DNA of 64,000 nt from Candidimonas sp. SYP-B2681 (GCF_003971065.1 NZ_RYDV01000001.1:558001-622000); one strand, 5' to 3'; counted from the first letter of the stretch, positions 35,772-45,528 are shown. Made by a program: numbers and translations. Notes: generated from the letters alone by a model not told the origin.

Positions 35772-37325
35772 TTGGTTTTTAGATTAATTACCAAGCTGAT
35801 CCCAATACTGCTGTCTGTCTTTGTGTTGGTTTGTTCAGGCAGCACCGTGGCGCAGGAAGCTTTATTGTGGTTTAGCGAAGGGCGGCCTAATCTACAGGCT
35901 TTCGATGCTGTGCAGATTCTTCGCACTGCGCAGCTTGATGGCCTCGAACCTGACGATTACGACGCTGCCGCGTTGGATCTTGGCATTAGCTCTTCGGCAC
36001 GCGGCGCTGCGTTACCGGCTGCCGCAATCGCGCAATTGGACTCTGTGCTAAGCGCTGCCATGCAGCGTTATCTTTCTGATTTGCATAATGGCCGGCTCGA
36101 TCCGAAGCAGGCTCAACAATTGTTCACCGCTCCTGCGCTGCGATATTTCGACGTCGCCACTTACCTGAACAATGCCGTCATAAGCGGAGAGTTGAAAGCG
36201 GCAGTTCGAAGAGCAGCGCCGCAGATGCCCCAGTACGAGAGTCTGCGAAAGGCTCTGGTTCAATACCACGGCCTGGTTGGTCACTCAGCTTGGCTTTCGG
36301 AGCTCGCCCAGCCTATAGAAAAGAAAGTCGAGCCGGGCCAGTTCTACGCGGGGATCGATCTGCTGGTGCACCGGCTTATTGCAACACGCGACTTGCCGCC
36401 AGGAACGATTGCGCCTGAAGTTTATGAAGGCGTACTGATTGACGGCGTCCGCGCATTCCAGGAGCGCCATGGCCTCCCGCCGGACGGCATTCTCGGTAAC
36501 TCGACATTCCAACAGTTGAACATGACTCCCGCGGACCGTGTGCGGCAAATCGAATTGACTATGGAACGGTTACGGTGGACACCAGTGCTTCAGGGGCCCC
36601 GCGTAATTGTGGTGAATATTCCAGAGTTTGTTCTTCGTGCCTATGACATGCATGAAGGCGGCCAACACGCTGTGACCGAAATGAGAATTATCGTTGGACG
36701 CGCATTGGACACACGTACGCCGGTATTCAATGAAGATATGCGTTTCATTGAATTCAGTCCGTACTGGAACGTTCCGCGATCAATCACCCGTTCTGAAATC
36801 ATTCCTCGTTTGCGACGAGATCCGGATTATTTTCAAAGGCAGGGTTTCGAATTTGTATCGACGCGCGGCGAGGTGATAAGCGGACTAAGTGGCGAGAGTC
36901 TCGACGCACTTCAGCGGGGCGAATTGCGTATTCGCCAGCGGCCTGGGCCTACGAATGCTCTGGGTGATATCAAGTTTATTTTTCCGAACGATCAAAATAT
37001 CTTTCTGCACCATACGCCGGCACCCGAGCTTTTTGATCGGTATCGTCGGGACTTCAGCCATGGATGCATAAGGATCGAGAATCCGGTCGCATTGGCCAGA
37101 TTTGTCCTGCACGATGATCCAGAGTGGTCCGAAGAACGGATCCGCGAAGCCATGCGTCGCGGCAAATCCAGGACAATAAGGCTTGATCAGCCCGTGCCCG
37201 TATTGATTGCTTACAGCACGGCAGTAGTCAAAAATGATAAGGTTTATTTTTTCTCCGATATATACGGCCATGACAATTTGCTCGACAGAGCGTTAAGTCA
37301 GCACATTCGGGGCATTCCTTATTAG
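35772..37325 (+). CDS. L,D-transpeptidase, YcbB (LdtD)-like
   Basis: 517 aa with a Sec signal peptide (LIPILLSVFVLVCSGSTVAQ, likely cleaved after VAQ or its Ala). The order is an N-terminal scaffold domain, a peptidoglycan-binding segment (about 220-255, LIDGVRAFQERHGLPPDGILGNST) and the YkuD catalytic domain with the HGCIRIENP motif (His430, Cys432). Such enzymes make 3-3 cross-links in peptidoglycan and can bypass penicillin-binding proteins. It starts with the rare codon TTG at 35772, supported by GGGGGA at the right distance. A YcbK-like endopeptidase follows 55 bases later, the same pairing as ycbB-ycbK in E. coli. Confidence 0.88.
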   Translation: MVFRLITKLIPILLSVFVLVCSGSTVAQEALLWFSEGRPNLQAFDAVQILRTAQLDGLEPDDYDAAALDLGISSSARGAALPAAAIAQLDSVLSAAMQRYLSDLHNGRLDPKQAQQLFTAPALRYFDVATYLNNAVISGELKAAVRRAAPQMPQYESLRKALVQYHGLVGHSAWLSELAQPIEKKVEPGQFYAGIDLLVHRLIATRDLPPGTIAPEVYEGVLIDGVRAFQERHGLPPDGILGNSTFQQLNMTPADRVRQIELTMERLRWTPVLQGPRVIVVNIPEFVLRAYDMHEGGQHAVTEMRIIVGRALDTRTPVFNEDMRFIEFSPYWNVPRSITRSEIIPRLRRDPDYFQRQGFEFVSTRGEVISGLSGESLDALQRGELRIRQRPGPTNALGDIKFIFPNDQNIFLHHTPAPELFDRYRRDFSHGCIRIENPVALARFVLHDDPEWSEERIREAMRRGKSRTIRLDQPVPVLIAYSTAVVKNDKVYFFSDIYGHDNLLDRALSQHIRGIPY

Positions 37326-37380
37326 ATCCTTGTTCGCTGACAGGGAAGGTGCCGTACGGCGTCATCAGCGCTTATTTACC

Positions 37381-37935
37381 ATGACTAAACCATTAGCGCC
37401 TTCACGGCGTATTTTCCTTCGAAATTCGGCAAAATTGGCATTGGCTGGTGGAAGCCTGCCATTTGCGACACGCGCGTTCGCCACCGCATCGCCACGCAGC
37501 CTGGCGTTGGACCACACGCACACCCGCGAGAAGGTCTCGCTGGTTTATGCCCGGGAAAACCGCTATCTTTCCAGTGCGCTCGATCGCCTGAACCATTTTT
37601 TACGCGATCATTACACCGGCGATGTTGGCTTGATAGATCCACAATTATTCGACATTCTTCACCGAATCACGCTGTCACTTAGCACTCGGCAGTCATTTCA
37701 CGTGATTTCTGGCTATCGCTGCCCGGCGACCAATAACCGCCTGCGTGCTACCGGAGGCGGTGGGGTAGCCAAACGCAGCCTGCACATGGATGGTAAGGCA
37801 ATCGATGTTCGTATGCCCGGTGTGCCACTTGAAGAATTGCGCGACGCGGCCTTGTCGTTACGGGCCGGAGGCGTGGGTTTTTATCCATCCGACCAGTTCG
37901 TGCACATCGACACGGGTAGGGTACGCAGCTGGTAA
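37381..37935 (+). CDS. YcbK/MepK-like murein endopeptidase (DUF882), Tat signal
   Basis: 184 aa. The N-terminus has a twin-arginine motif, SRRIFLRNSAKLALAGG, followed by a hydrophobic stretch and a likely cleavage after AFA, so it should be exported folded. The rest is a peptidase M15-type domain with zinc ligands His135 and Asp142 (SLHMDGKAIDV) and His175 (QFVHID). MepK in E. coli cuts both 3-3 and 4-3 cross-links, complementing the L,D-transpeptidase encoded just before it. ATG 37381 was chosen because it gives the Tat signal; the frame is open upstream to 37330. It is convergent with phaB. Confidence 0.87.
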   Translation: MTKPLAPSRRIFLRNSAKLALAGGSLPFATRAFATASPRSLALDHTHTREKVSLVYARENRYLSSALDRLNHFLRDHYTGDVGLIDPQLFDILHRITLSLSTRQSFHVISGYRCPATNNRLRATGGGGVAKRSLHMDGKAIDVRMPGVPLEELRDAALSLRAGGVGFYPSDQFVHIDTGRVRSW

Positions 37936-37962
37936 CTTCATTCCAGCGCGGAACCGTAATCC

Positions 37963-38709
37963 TTAATACATATGCTGTCCGCCGTTCATGGCCACATTGG
38001 CACCGGTCATGAAGCCCGCTGCCTCGCTGCAAATGAACGCCACCAATGCAGCAATTTCCCAGGCCTGGCCCAGACGTCCGACGGGAATTTGGGTGATCAC
38101 TTGTGATTCCAGTACCTCTTTTGGTACTTTCAAGACCATAGGGCTATCCAGATAGCCCGGTGAAACGGCATTTACGGTGACGCCTTTGCGGGCGACTTCC
38201 AATGCCAGAGATTTGGTGAAGCCGTAAATGCCGGCTTTGGCAGCGGAGTAATTGCTTTGTCCGAACGCACCCTTACTGCCATTGACTGAAGATATATTAA
38301 CGATGCGACCCCATCCTCGCTCTACCATGCCCTCGCAAAAAGGTTTGCTCATATTGAAGACTGAATCCAGGTTGCTGCGCAGTACTGCATTCCAATCCAC
38401 TGGGGAAAGCTTGCGGAGCGTCGCATCGCGCGTGATGCCAGCGTTGTTGACCAGGATATCGACGTCCTGGCCATTTGCACGAATGAGCTCTGCGCAAGCT
38501 GCGCAAGAATCGTAGTTGGTCACATCAGCGGGGTAGGCGGTAAAGTGGTATCCGGACTGAGCCCGCGAAGCGAGCCACGATTCAACGTTTTCTTTTCCTG
38601 GCGAATGGGTTAGCAATACCCTGTGGCCCGCATCGTGCAAAGCCTTGGCGATAGCTTCCCCCAAGCAACCCATTCCGCCCGTAACAAGCGCTGTACGATG
38701 AATCGACAT
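37963..38709 (-). CDS. phaB: Acetoacetyl-CoA reductase
   Basis: 248 aa short-chain dehydrogenase. The NADPH loop TGGMGCLGEAIA (10-21), NNAGITRD (88-95), and the catalytic set Ser140, Tyr154 and Lys158 (NISSVNGSKGAFGQSNYSAAK) fit PhaB. It reduces acetoacetyl-CoA to (R)-3-hydroxybutyryl-CoA, the monomer for polyhydroxybutyrate. AGGGGA precedes the ATG, 13 bases after the PHA synthase. No phaA is in the operon. The fatty-acid enzyme FabG is a possible alternative, but position beside phaC favours PhaB. Confidence 0.92.
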   Translation of the reverse strand: MSIHRTALVTGGMGCLGEAIAKALHDAGHRVLLTHSPGKENVESWLASRAQSGYHFTAYPADVTNYDSCAACAELIRANGQDVDILVNNAGITRDATLRKLSPVDWNAVLRSNLDSVFNMSKPFCEGMVERGWGRIVNISSVNGSKGAFGQSNYSAAKAGIYGFTKSLALEVARKGVTVNAVSPGYLDSPMVLKVPKEVLESQVITQIPVGRLGQAWEIAALVAFICSEAAGFMTGANVAMNGGQHMY

Positions 38710-38722
38710 GATGATCCCCTTA

Positions 38723-40492
38723 TCATTTCTCGAGCACGTAGCGCCCTGGCGCCGGGCCGATTTCGGCATAACCCAGTTCTGAAGCACCCATTTGCGGCGG
38801 CGCCGTCAAAGGCCCCGAGCGGGCGTCCAACCAAGCTGTCCAGCACGGCCACCACGATCCAACTTGTTTGGGAGCCGTCTGCAACCACTCGTCGGGACCC
38901 AAATAGCCGCCGCTTTTGTCTCGGGTAAGGCATTGGTAGTACCGGTCGTGGTGACCTGGCTCGTTGACTACGCCGGAATTGTGGCCTCCGTTGGTCAGAA
39001 CGAAGGTAATTTCGGCACCCGTGAGAATGTGAATTTTGTAGACGGAGCGCCATGGTGCGACGTGATCGGCCCGGGTTCCCAGGCAGAATATGGGTAGCCG
39101 GATGTCAGTCAAGGCGACCGGTCGGCCTCCCATTGGATACCTGCCTTCTGCCAGATCATTGTTTAAAAACAAGCGACTGAGATACTGTGCATGCATTTTG
39201 GCGGGCATGCGGGTCCCGTCGGCATTCCACGCCATAAGGTCACCTACGGGGCGGCGTTCGCCCATCAGATAGGTGTCGATGAAATGGGACCACACCAGGT
39301 AATCAGACCGCAATAGCTGGAAGGCGCCAGCCATCTGCTCGGTCGTAAGATAGCCGGTGTCGGCCATACGTGCCTCTAGCAATGCATCCTGACTATGATC
39401 AATAAAAAGAGATAACTCGCCAGGTTCACTGAAGTCTGTCTGCGCAGCTAGCAGCGAAATTGATGCCAATCTGTCGTCGCCGTCGCGGGCCATGGATGCC
39501 GCAGCGATGCTAAGTAGCGTGCCTCCAAGGCAGTAGCCCAGCGCGTGGACTTTTTTTTCGGGCACGATGGCGTTGACCGCTTTTAGCGAGGCGTCAAAAC
39601 CCAGAGCGACATAATCGTCCATTCCCATATCGCGTTGCGTCGCGTCTGGATTTTTCCACGAAATGCAGAAGACCGTATAGCCCTGGCCGACGAGAAACCT
39701 GATAAGGGAGTTGTGCGCCGATAAATCTAAAATGTAGTATTTCATGATCCAGGCTGGAACAATCAGCACCGGTTCCGGGCGAACTTTCTTGGTGGTCGGG
39801 GTGTACTGAACAAGTTCCATCAGCGCATTGCGCAAAACTACCTTTCCCGGCGTCGCGGCGATGTTTTCACCAACGATAAAATTTTCTGTACCGTAGGGTC
39901 CCCGGCGCGCCGCTTGGCGGGACAGGTCATCCATCGCGTACATGGCCCCCCGCAAAAGGTTGGCTCCAAACTCTTCAATAGTGCGTTCAAGTAGTTGCGG
40001 ATTGGTCGCTAGAAAATTGCGTGGAGAGAACGGCTTGAGGAGCTCCCGGGCGGCGAAGCCGACGACATGTGCATGGTGTGGTGAAAGGCCACGTACATCG
40101 GTAGTCGCTTCTGTCCACCATTGCTCCGACATCAAATAAGACTGATGCAGCAGGTTATAGGGCCAATTTTGCCATTCAGCTGCGGCGAAGCGCCAATCCG
40201 ACTGAGGGGGCGGTGCAGTACTCACTGGCTGTGCGGGCAACCAACTAACTGAAGCCATTGTCCCGGCCGCAACGCCGTGGATATACTGGGTGAGCAACAG
40301 ATTTTGTGCCGTCGCCATTTCTGCAAGTTCAATCTGTTTGCCGGGGGCAGCAGCCAAGTGAGTCGCCCAATCTATAAAGCTGATAAGAGCCAAGGTAGGC
40401 GAAAGTGACCCGGTGACGCGTGAAATGGCCGCATGTAGTCGTTGATCCAGTTCATCAGTAGCATTTTCACGACGAAAGGTATGAAAGCTCAT
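38723..40492 (-). CDS. phaC: Class I poly(3-hydroxyalkanoate) synthase
   Basis: 589 aa, class I length. It has an N-terminal PhaC domain and an alpha/beta-hydrolase core with the modified lipase box GYCLGG (nucleophile Cys321), Asp476 (GTRADHVAPW) and His504 (GGHNSG); the Asp-His spacing of 28 residues equals that of the Ralstonia eutropha enzyme. It polymerises hydroxyacyl-CoA on the surface of cytoplasmic granules. The start at 40492 (MSFHTFRRENATDELDQ) was preferred to an in-frame codon at 40543, without a decisive ribosome binding site. First gene of phaC-phaB. Confidence 0.94.
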   Translation of the reverse strand: MSFHTFRRENATDELDQRLHAAISRVTGSLSPTLALISFIDWATHLAAAPGKQIELAEMATAQNLLLTQYIHGVAAGTMASVSWLPAQPVSTAPPPQSDWRFAAAEWQNWPYNLLHQSYLMSEQWWTEATTDVRGLSPHHAHVVGFAARELLKPFSPRNFLATNPQLLERTIEEFGANLLRGAMYAMDDLSRQAARRGPYGTENFIVGENIAATPGKVVLRNALMELVQYTPTTKKVRPEPVLIVPAWIMKYYILDLSAHNSLIRFLVGQGYTVFCISWKNPDATQRDMGMDDYVALGFDASLKAVNAIVPEKKVHALGYCLGGTLLSIAAASMARDGDDRLASISLLAAQTDFSEPGELSLFIDHSQDALLEARMADTGYLTTEQMAGAFQLLRSDYLVWSHFIDTYLMGERRPVGDLMAWNADGTRMPAKMHAQYLSRLFLNNDLAEGRYPMGGRPVALTDIRLPIFCLGTRADHVAPWRSVYKIHILTGAEITFVLTNGGHNSGVVNEPGHHDRYYQCLTRDKSGGYLGPDEWLQTAPKQVGSWWPCWTAWLDARSGPLTAPPQMGASELGYAEIGPAPGRYVLEK

Positions 40493-40788
40493 GATCGACC
40501 TTCTGCAAGAATGGAGCCGGAAGCTTGCCGGCGTTCTCAGCATCGGCGCTTGCGTCCAGAACCTGGCAATGAGTCCGTGCCTCTATGCAATTTGTAATCC
40601 TTTACAGGGGATTATGGCAACAGGCAAGTATTGGTTTCTTCAGAACATAGTTAGCGCCAAGTGGATTACGCAGCCATCGAAACTCGAGTTGTTGCTGTCG
40701 GGGCGCATGATATCGGCCCTGCGCAGCAAACCTTGGCTTGTGGGCGCACCGACGGAATGGCGACACACTACAAAGATCTCCTGTTCGG
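40493..40788. other. Longest non-coding stretch, upstream of phaC
   Basis: About 295 bases between the dsbB stop and the phaC start, both on the minus strand. No frame here has coding character and a ribosome binding site. A 6-bp inverted repeat (TAATCC / GGATTA, 8-base loop, in the region 40606-40625) is the only clear structure. I could not pick a convincing promoter. The stretch must carry the phaCB promoter unless transcription reads through from dsbB. Confidence 0.6.
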
Positions 40789-41277
40789 CTATTTTTTCCT
40801 AGGTGGCACTAAGGCGGCTAGCGCCAGTATGCCCGTTACCATGAACAGCGCAAGCGCCCACAGTGCGTACTCGACCCCCAGAAAATCGACCTTTGCATCC
40901 ATACAGGTAGCGAAAATCCCGAACAGCCAGGGTACGTTGGCATCCAGTCCGCTTTTCACCATAAAGCGATCCGCGAATGTCATGTCGCAGGAAAACATAT
41001 TTGCCGCGACAGTGTATTGATACCATGCAGCCAGTACCCCTCCTACGCTAAGCGCAGCAGCTGCCAATGCAGCACCTTTGAGGGCGATAGACCAACGCCG
41101 GCCCCACAAAAGTCCAAGCCAGCATACTGCGGCAATAAGTAGATAAATAAAACGCTGAAAAACGCACCAGGCGCAGGGCCTCATATCAAACATATGCTGC
41201 GAAACCAAGGCTACCGCTACGGCACCGACGCAGAGGAGGGCAATGATATGCAGCAGCCTGGATGTCCGGTTTGTCAT
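40789..41277 (-). CDS. dsbB: Disulfide bond formation protein DsbB
   Basis: 162 aa with four membrane segments. Both periplasmic Cys pairs are present: Cys35/Cys38 in RPCAWCVFQR, which exchanges electrons with quinone, and Cys97/Cys125 (FSCDMT, FATCMD), which reoxidises DsbA. The Arg after the first pair (FQR) is typical. The start at 41277 (MTNRTSRLLH) gives a normal length; a Met six codons upstream is possible. It is followed by the PHA genes and preceded by marC with an 88-base gap. Confidence 0.93.
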   Translation of the reverse strand: MTNRTSRLLHIIALLCVGAVAVALVSQHMFDMRPCAWCVFQRFIYLLIAAVCWLGLLWGRRWSIALKGAALAAAALSVGGVLAAWYQYTVAANMFSCDMTFADRFMVKSGLDANVPWLFGIFATCMDAKVDFLGVEYALWALALFMVTGILALAALVPPRKK

Positions 41278-41365
41278 GAAAGGTGTCCCGTGCATTAAGT
41301 TAGAAAGCGACAATCTTGTGGAGTTCGTGCAGATCCGACGTGAAGAGATCTTCACGACCTTTTGA

Positions 41366-42067
41366 TTAAAGACCTATAGCGGCCGCCTGGCGCATAAGGC
41401 CAAGCAATAATTCTTGCGCGCCGTCCCATATGATCTGGACTCCGAGGCACAGCAGAATAAATGCGGAGAGACGCATCAATACCGCAGTCCCATTCGGGCC
41501 CAGCTTATGAAGGAACTGGGCAGCGAACTTAAGACAAAAATAAACGACCAACGAGGCAATCGCTATGGCAACTAACGAACCCGTTAAGTTTAAAGCCGTA
41601 TACGTTGTGCTTTCGGCATGCAACGTTGCCCCGACGGTAATCGCCGCCGAAAGGGCACCTGGACCGCAAATCATGGGAAAGGTCAAAGGATAGAATGCCT
41701 TTGATCGAACCTGATCGAAGGAGTAGGCCTCGGCCATGTTTTGCGCTTGCTGCGCGTCGAAGTCTGAAGCACTTACAAGTCGCCAAGCGGTCGCGACAAC
41801 CAGTAAGCCACCACCCACACGAATAATCGGCAAGGAGATTCCGAAGAACACCAATACCAAGTTGCCCGCAATCATCGCTATGGCGAGCATTAGGCATATA
41901 TTCATGGCCACCCGCTGGGCCAGTTGCGTTCTTGCGTTGGTACTTGCGCCCTCGGTCAGGGTAAGAAAGATGGGCGCGACTGCAGGGGGGTTCAATATCG
42001 GTAGCAAAGTGGCCAAAGCGAACAAGAAACTGCGCCCGAAGTTTATTACCAGATCGTTAAAAGCCAT
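41366..42067 (-). CDS. MarC family integral membrane protein
   Basis: 233 aa with six hydrophobic segments, the UPF0056/MarC family. Typical segments are LATLLPILNPPAVAPIFL near the start, IIRVGGGLLVVATAWRL, and FPLTFPMICGPGALSAAIT (seen as YPLTFPMICGPG). The function is unknown; early links to multiple antibiotic resistance were not confirmed. GGAGCAGG precedes the ATG at 42067. It follows glnD with a 33-base gap. Confidence 0.88.
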   Translation of the reverse strand: MAFNDLVINFGRSFLFALATLLPILNPPAVAPIFLTLTEGASTNARTQLAQRVAMNICLMLAIAMIAGNLVLVFFGISLPIIRVGGGLLVVATAWRLVSASDFDAQQAQNMAEAYSFDQVRSKAFYPLTFPMICGPGALSAAITVGATLHAESTTYTALNLTGSLVAIAIASLVVYFCLKFAAQFLHKLGPNGTAVLMRLSAFILLCLGVQIIWDGAQELLLGLMRQAAAIGL

Positions 42068-42100
42068 ATTGCCCTGCTCCAAGGTAAAAGGGAGACGATC

Positions 42101-44686
42101 TTAGTTACTCGCGCTATCCAGCGTAGCCAGAATGTCGCGTTCGAATTGTAGCTGGGCCCGAGGGTGACCAAGAACATCGCCCTCGATAATGAATATATCC
42201 TCGGCGCGGTCACCCAACGTGAGCACTTTGGCCATCTTGAGATTAATCGAATGTGCGGCGAATACCTCTGCCAGACTGTAGAGCAATCCAGGCCGGTCAG
42301 ATGCCGTCACAGATAAGCGCCATGAGGTACTGCGTTCATCGGGCTGCAGTTCGACGTTTGGAATAATTGGGAAGACTCTGGACCGACGGGAACCGGTTCG
42401 CCTTTCGCTAGCGTTTTGAGGGCGCTGGTAAGTGTTGTCGCGTGCTTGCCTTAGCCGCTCGTTTAGTTCATGTTCCACAAGTGAAGCATACGAGCGGAGA
42501 TCTTTTTCATGAGGGGGCAACAAAACAACGAAGCTGTCAAGTGCCCAGCCATGATGCGTCGTATGAATGCGGGCATCCTGGATGCTAAGGGCGCGCTGAT
42601 CGAAATAGCGGCATATTGTGACGAAGAGTTCTTTGATGTCCTGGGTATAGACCATTACTTGAAGCGCTTCGCTTTGCCCCATTACGCGGGCCTTGACTAC
42701 GGGATCAGGCGAGTTCACGCGATAATAAAGATGGCGCGTATGCCATGCGATTTCGCTGGCTTCGTGGCGCAGAAAATACGCGATATCCAGCTGACTCCAG
42801 AAAACTTCTCGGCTCTCGTCCCGTAAGCCCATTAGCCGGATTTCGTTTGCTGCGATCTCTTTGCGCTGAGCCAGTACCGTTCGCGTGTCTGGCTGCGATC
42901 CACCTAGAACGGTTAATGTCAGCCGATACAGGTTCTCGAGCAGCTTACCTTTCCAGGAGTTCCACACCGTGGGGCTAGTGCCGCGGATATCGGCGACTGT
43001 TAACAAGTACAAGGCGGTTAGATGCCTTTCATCTCGCACACAATAGGCAAAATCGCGAATAACATCAGGGTCGCTAAGATCTCTTTTCTGGGCGACCATC
43101 GACATCGTCAGATGCTGCCGCACTAAGAATTCAACGAGTTCGGCGTCATCGCCATCAATGCCATGGTCCTGGCAAAAACGCCTTACCTCGATGGCTCCAA
43201 GTTCAGAATGATCTCCTCCTCGGCCTTTGGCAATATCATGAAAGAGAGCCGCGACATACAACAGCCAGTTTCCATCGAAATCGGCGATAAGTTGGCTGGC
43301 CAGTGGATACTCTTGAGCATGCTCGGGCATCGTGAATCGGCGCAGGTTGCGCACGACCATCAAAATATGTTGATCCACTGTGTAAGCATGGAACAGATCG
43401 TGCTGCATTTGCCCGACAATATGCCGGAACACCGGAAGGTAGCGGGGCAGTATATTCAACATCGTCATGCGCCGCAGAGCATGCACAATCCCGCGCGGCT
43501 GTTGCAATATTTGAATAAACTGATGACGATTTATGGGGTTTTGCCGGAACTGGGAATCGATGCGGCGTCGGGCATGCCACATGGCACGCAATGTCTGCGC
43601 CGACATTCCCAATAATTCCGGACGCTCCTGCATTACCAGAAAGGCTCGAAACAGCAGAGCGGGATTGCGTTCGAAGCCATCCTCGCGGCGTATATCCAGC
43701 CGTCCCCGAACCATGCAGAAATCATCATCGATAATATGCACCTGGGCGTCAGGCGACGGAAACAGAAGCTCTTCCAGACTCTGCAAAAGTATCGTGCTAA
43801 GTTGGCTGACCACGCGCGCCGCCCAGTAGTACCGCTGCATCAATAGTTCGCTGGGCCGGCGATTCTTCACCGCCTCGAATCCATAGATTGCCGCGAGACC
43901 AGGTTGCAAATCGAACAATACCCGGTCTTCGCGACGGCCGGTAAGTAAATGAAGCTCGATGCGCAAACGCTTGAACGCCATATCGGCCCTGCGCAAGGCG
44001 CGGAACTCGGCAGCAGTCAATAGGTCGGTACGCGCAACCTCGCGCCATGTGCGGCCCAGGCCCGCTGCCTGGGCGAGCCACAAGATAACTTGCAGGTCGC
44101 GCATGCCGCCGGGCGCCTCTTTACAGTTTGGCTCCAGCGCGTAAGGTGTATCTTGATGACGGGCATGACGTTGTTGCATTTCGGCGCGTTTTGCCTGAAA
44201 GAAGGTTTGCACATCCATCTGATTGCGCATCACTTCACCCAGAGTCGCCAGCAGCGCCTTGTCTCCTACGAGCCAGCGCGCTTCCATTAGAGCGGTTTCA
44301 ACTGTGATGTCGTTGGCAGCTTCGCGCTGGCAGTCTTCTATGGTACGGACGCTATGGCCGGGCTCGATGCCGAGGTCCCACATCGCTGCAACCAGCGATT
44401 CGATCATGAGGGTGTCGCCGGGCCCAGGCGGCTCGCGCAGCAAGATCAGAACGTCTACGTCTGAATAGGGATAGAGTTCACCACGTCCGTAACCGCCTAC
44501 CGCCGCAAGTACTGCTCCGGCGGGAAGCGGATGCAAGCGCACGAGTTCGCGCAGGGTCTGATCGGTGATCCGCCGCAGTGCCGTGAGCAGAAGTTCGGGG
44601 CGCAATTTTTCGCGAAAACTTTTTATCGCTTCGCTACGCCTTTCCGCCAACTGGTTGCGCAACGGAACTACGGTTGGCGCATGCAT
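42101..44686 (-). CDS. glnD: [Protein-PII] uridylyltransferase / uridylyl-removing enzyme
   Basis: 861 aa, full length. The nucleotidyltransferase motif GGYGRGELYPYSDVDVLIL (Gly64 onward, Asp76 and Asp78), an HD phosphohydrolase domain with His483-Asp484 in LFHDIAKGRGGDHS, and two C-terminal ACT domains (the last beginning near SVTASDRPGLLYSLAEVF). It senses glutamine and uridylylates or deuridylylates PII proteins, setting the nitrogen response. It lies 35 bases downstream of map on the same strand, the conserved map-glnD order. Confidence 0.96.
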   Translation of the reverse strand: MHAPTVVPLRNQLAERRSEAIKSFREKLRPELLLTALRRITDQTLRELVRLHPLPAGAVLAAVGGYGRGELYPYSDVDVLILLREPPGPGDTLMIESLVAAMWDLGIEPGHSVRTIEDCQREAANDITVETALMEARWLVGDKALLATLGEVMRNQMDVQTFFQAKRAEMQQRHARHQDTPYALEPNCKEAPGGMRDLQVILWLAQAAGLGRTWREVARTDLLTAAEFRALRRADMAFKRLRIELHLLTGRREDRVLFDLQPGLAAIYGFEAVKNRRPSELLMQRYYWAARVVSQLSTILLQSLEELLFPSPDAQVHIIDDDFCMVRGRLDIRREDGFERNPALLFRAFLVMQERPELLGMSAQTLRAMWHARRRIDSQFRQNPINRHQFIQILQQPRGIVHALRRMTMLNILPRYLPVFRHIVGQMQHDLFHAYTVDQHILMVVRNLRRFTMPEHAQEYPLASQLIADFDGNWLLYVAALFHDIAKGRGGDHSELGAIEVRRFCQDHGIDGDDAELVEFLVRQHLTMSMVAQKRDLSDPDVIRDFAYCVRDERHLTALYLLTVADIRGTSPTVWNSWKGKLLENLYRLTLTVLGGSQPDTRTVLAQRKEIAANEIRLMGLRDESREVFWSQLDIAYFLRHEASEIAWHTRHLYYRVNSPDPVVKARVMGQSEALQVMVYTQDIKELFVTICRYFDQRALSIQDARIHTTHHGWALDSFVVLLPPHEKDLRSYASLVEHELNERLRQARDNTYQRPQNASERRTGSRRSRVFPIIPNVELQPDERSTSWRLSVTASDRPGLLYSLAEVFAAHSINLKMAKVLTLGDRAEDIFIIEGDVLGHPRAQLQFERDILATLDSASN

Positions 44687-44721
44687 ACTGTTTCTGTAGA
44701 AGGTGCTTCTGTCGAAAGAAA

Positions 44722-45528
44722 TCAGGCCACCGAAACAAACGAAGGTGGAGCGGGCATTTTCTCGGACACAGTAAGAATCTCGTAGCCGGTGTCAGTCACG
44801 AGGATGCTGTGTTCCCACTGAGCGGACAAGCTATGGTCGCGCGTAACAACGGTCCAGCCGTCGGCGAGGGTACGAATTTCTTTGCGGCCGGCGTTGATCA
44901 TGGGTTCAACGGTGAAGATCATGCCCGGTTGCAACTTTACTCCGGTGCCTGCTTTTCCGTAATGCAGCACTTGCGGATCTTGATGGAATTTTCGACCCAC
45001 TCCGTGCCCACAATACTCGCGCACCACAGAGAATCCATTTTTTTCAGCATGAACCTGTATGGCATGGCCGATGTCCCCGAGGGTGGCGCCCGGACGGATC
45101 TGCTCAATGCCCAACCACATGCATTCATAAGTCGTTTCGGTAAGGCGCCTGGCCAATATCGAAGGCTCGCCAATGTAGTACATACGGCTTGTGTCGCCAA
45201 ACCAGCCGTCCTTGATGACCGTGACGTCGATATTCATGATGTCACCGTTCTTGAGTGCCTTGTCGCCAGGAATGCCATGGCAAATCACATGATTGACCGA
45301 TGTGCAGATGGCGGCAGGGAAAGGCGTGTACCCAGGTGGAGCGTAACCCACGGTAGCCGACTCGACCTTGAGCTCGTTAGTGATGAAATCCACGCACAAA
45401 CGGTCGAGGTCGCCCGTTGTGACACCCGCACGAACATGCGGTTCGAGGAAGTCGAGGGTGGCGGCGGCAGCCTGGCAGGCTGCGCGCATTTTGTCGAGAT
45501 CCGTGGGATCAGTAACGAGAGTACTCAT
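44722..45528 (-). CDS. map: Methionine aminopeptidase, type I
   Basis: 268 aa. It removes the initiator Met from nascent proteins. Metal ligands are visible as Asp in MNIDVTVIKDGWFGDTS, His in EYCGHGVGRKFH and Glu in FTVEPMINAG and in SAQWEHSILVT. The start at 45528 (MSTLVTDPTDLDKM) is the family start; the frame is open upstream into the rpsB control region. It is divergent from rpsB, the usual arrangement, and shares a compact promoter region with it. Confidence 0.96.
   Translation of the reverse strand: MSTLVTDPTDLDKMRAACQAAAATLDFLEPHVRAGVTTGDLDRLCVDFITNELKVESATVGYAPPGYTPFPAAICTSVNHVICHGIPGDKALKNGDIMNIDVTVIKDGWFGDTSRMYYIGEPSILARRLTETTYECMWLGIEQIRPGATLGDIGHAIQVHAEKNGFSVVREYCGHGVGRKFHQDPQVLHYGKAGTGVKLQPGMIFTVEPMINAGRKEIRTLADGWTVVTRDHSLSAQWEHSILVTDTGYEILTVSEKMPAPPSFVSVA

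Noticed and set aside
40493-40802. Possible plus-strand gene upstream of phaC
   Set aside because: The frames have no ribosome binding site or family features and run into the dsbB coding region on the other strand.
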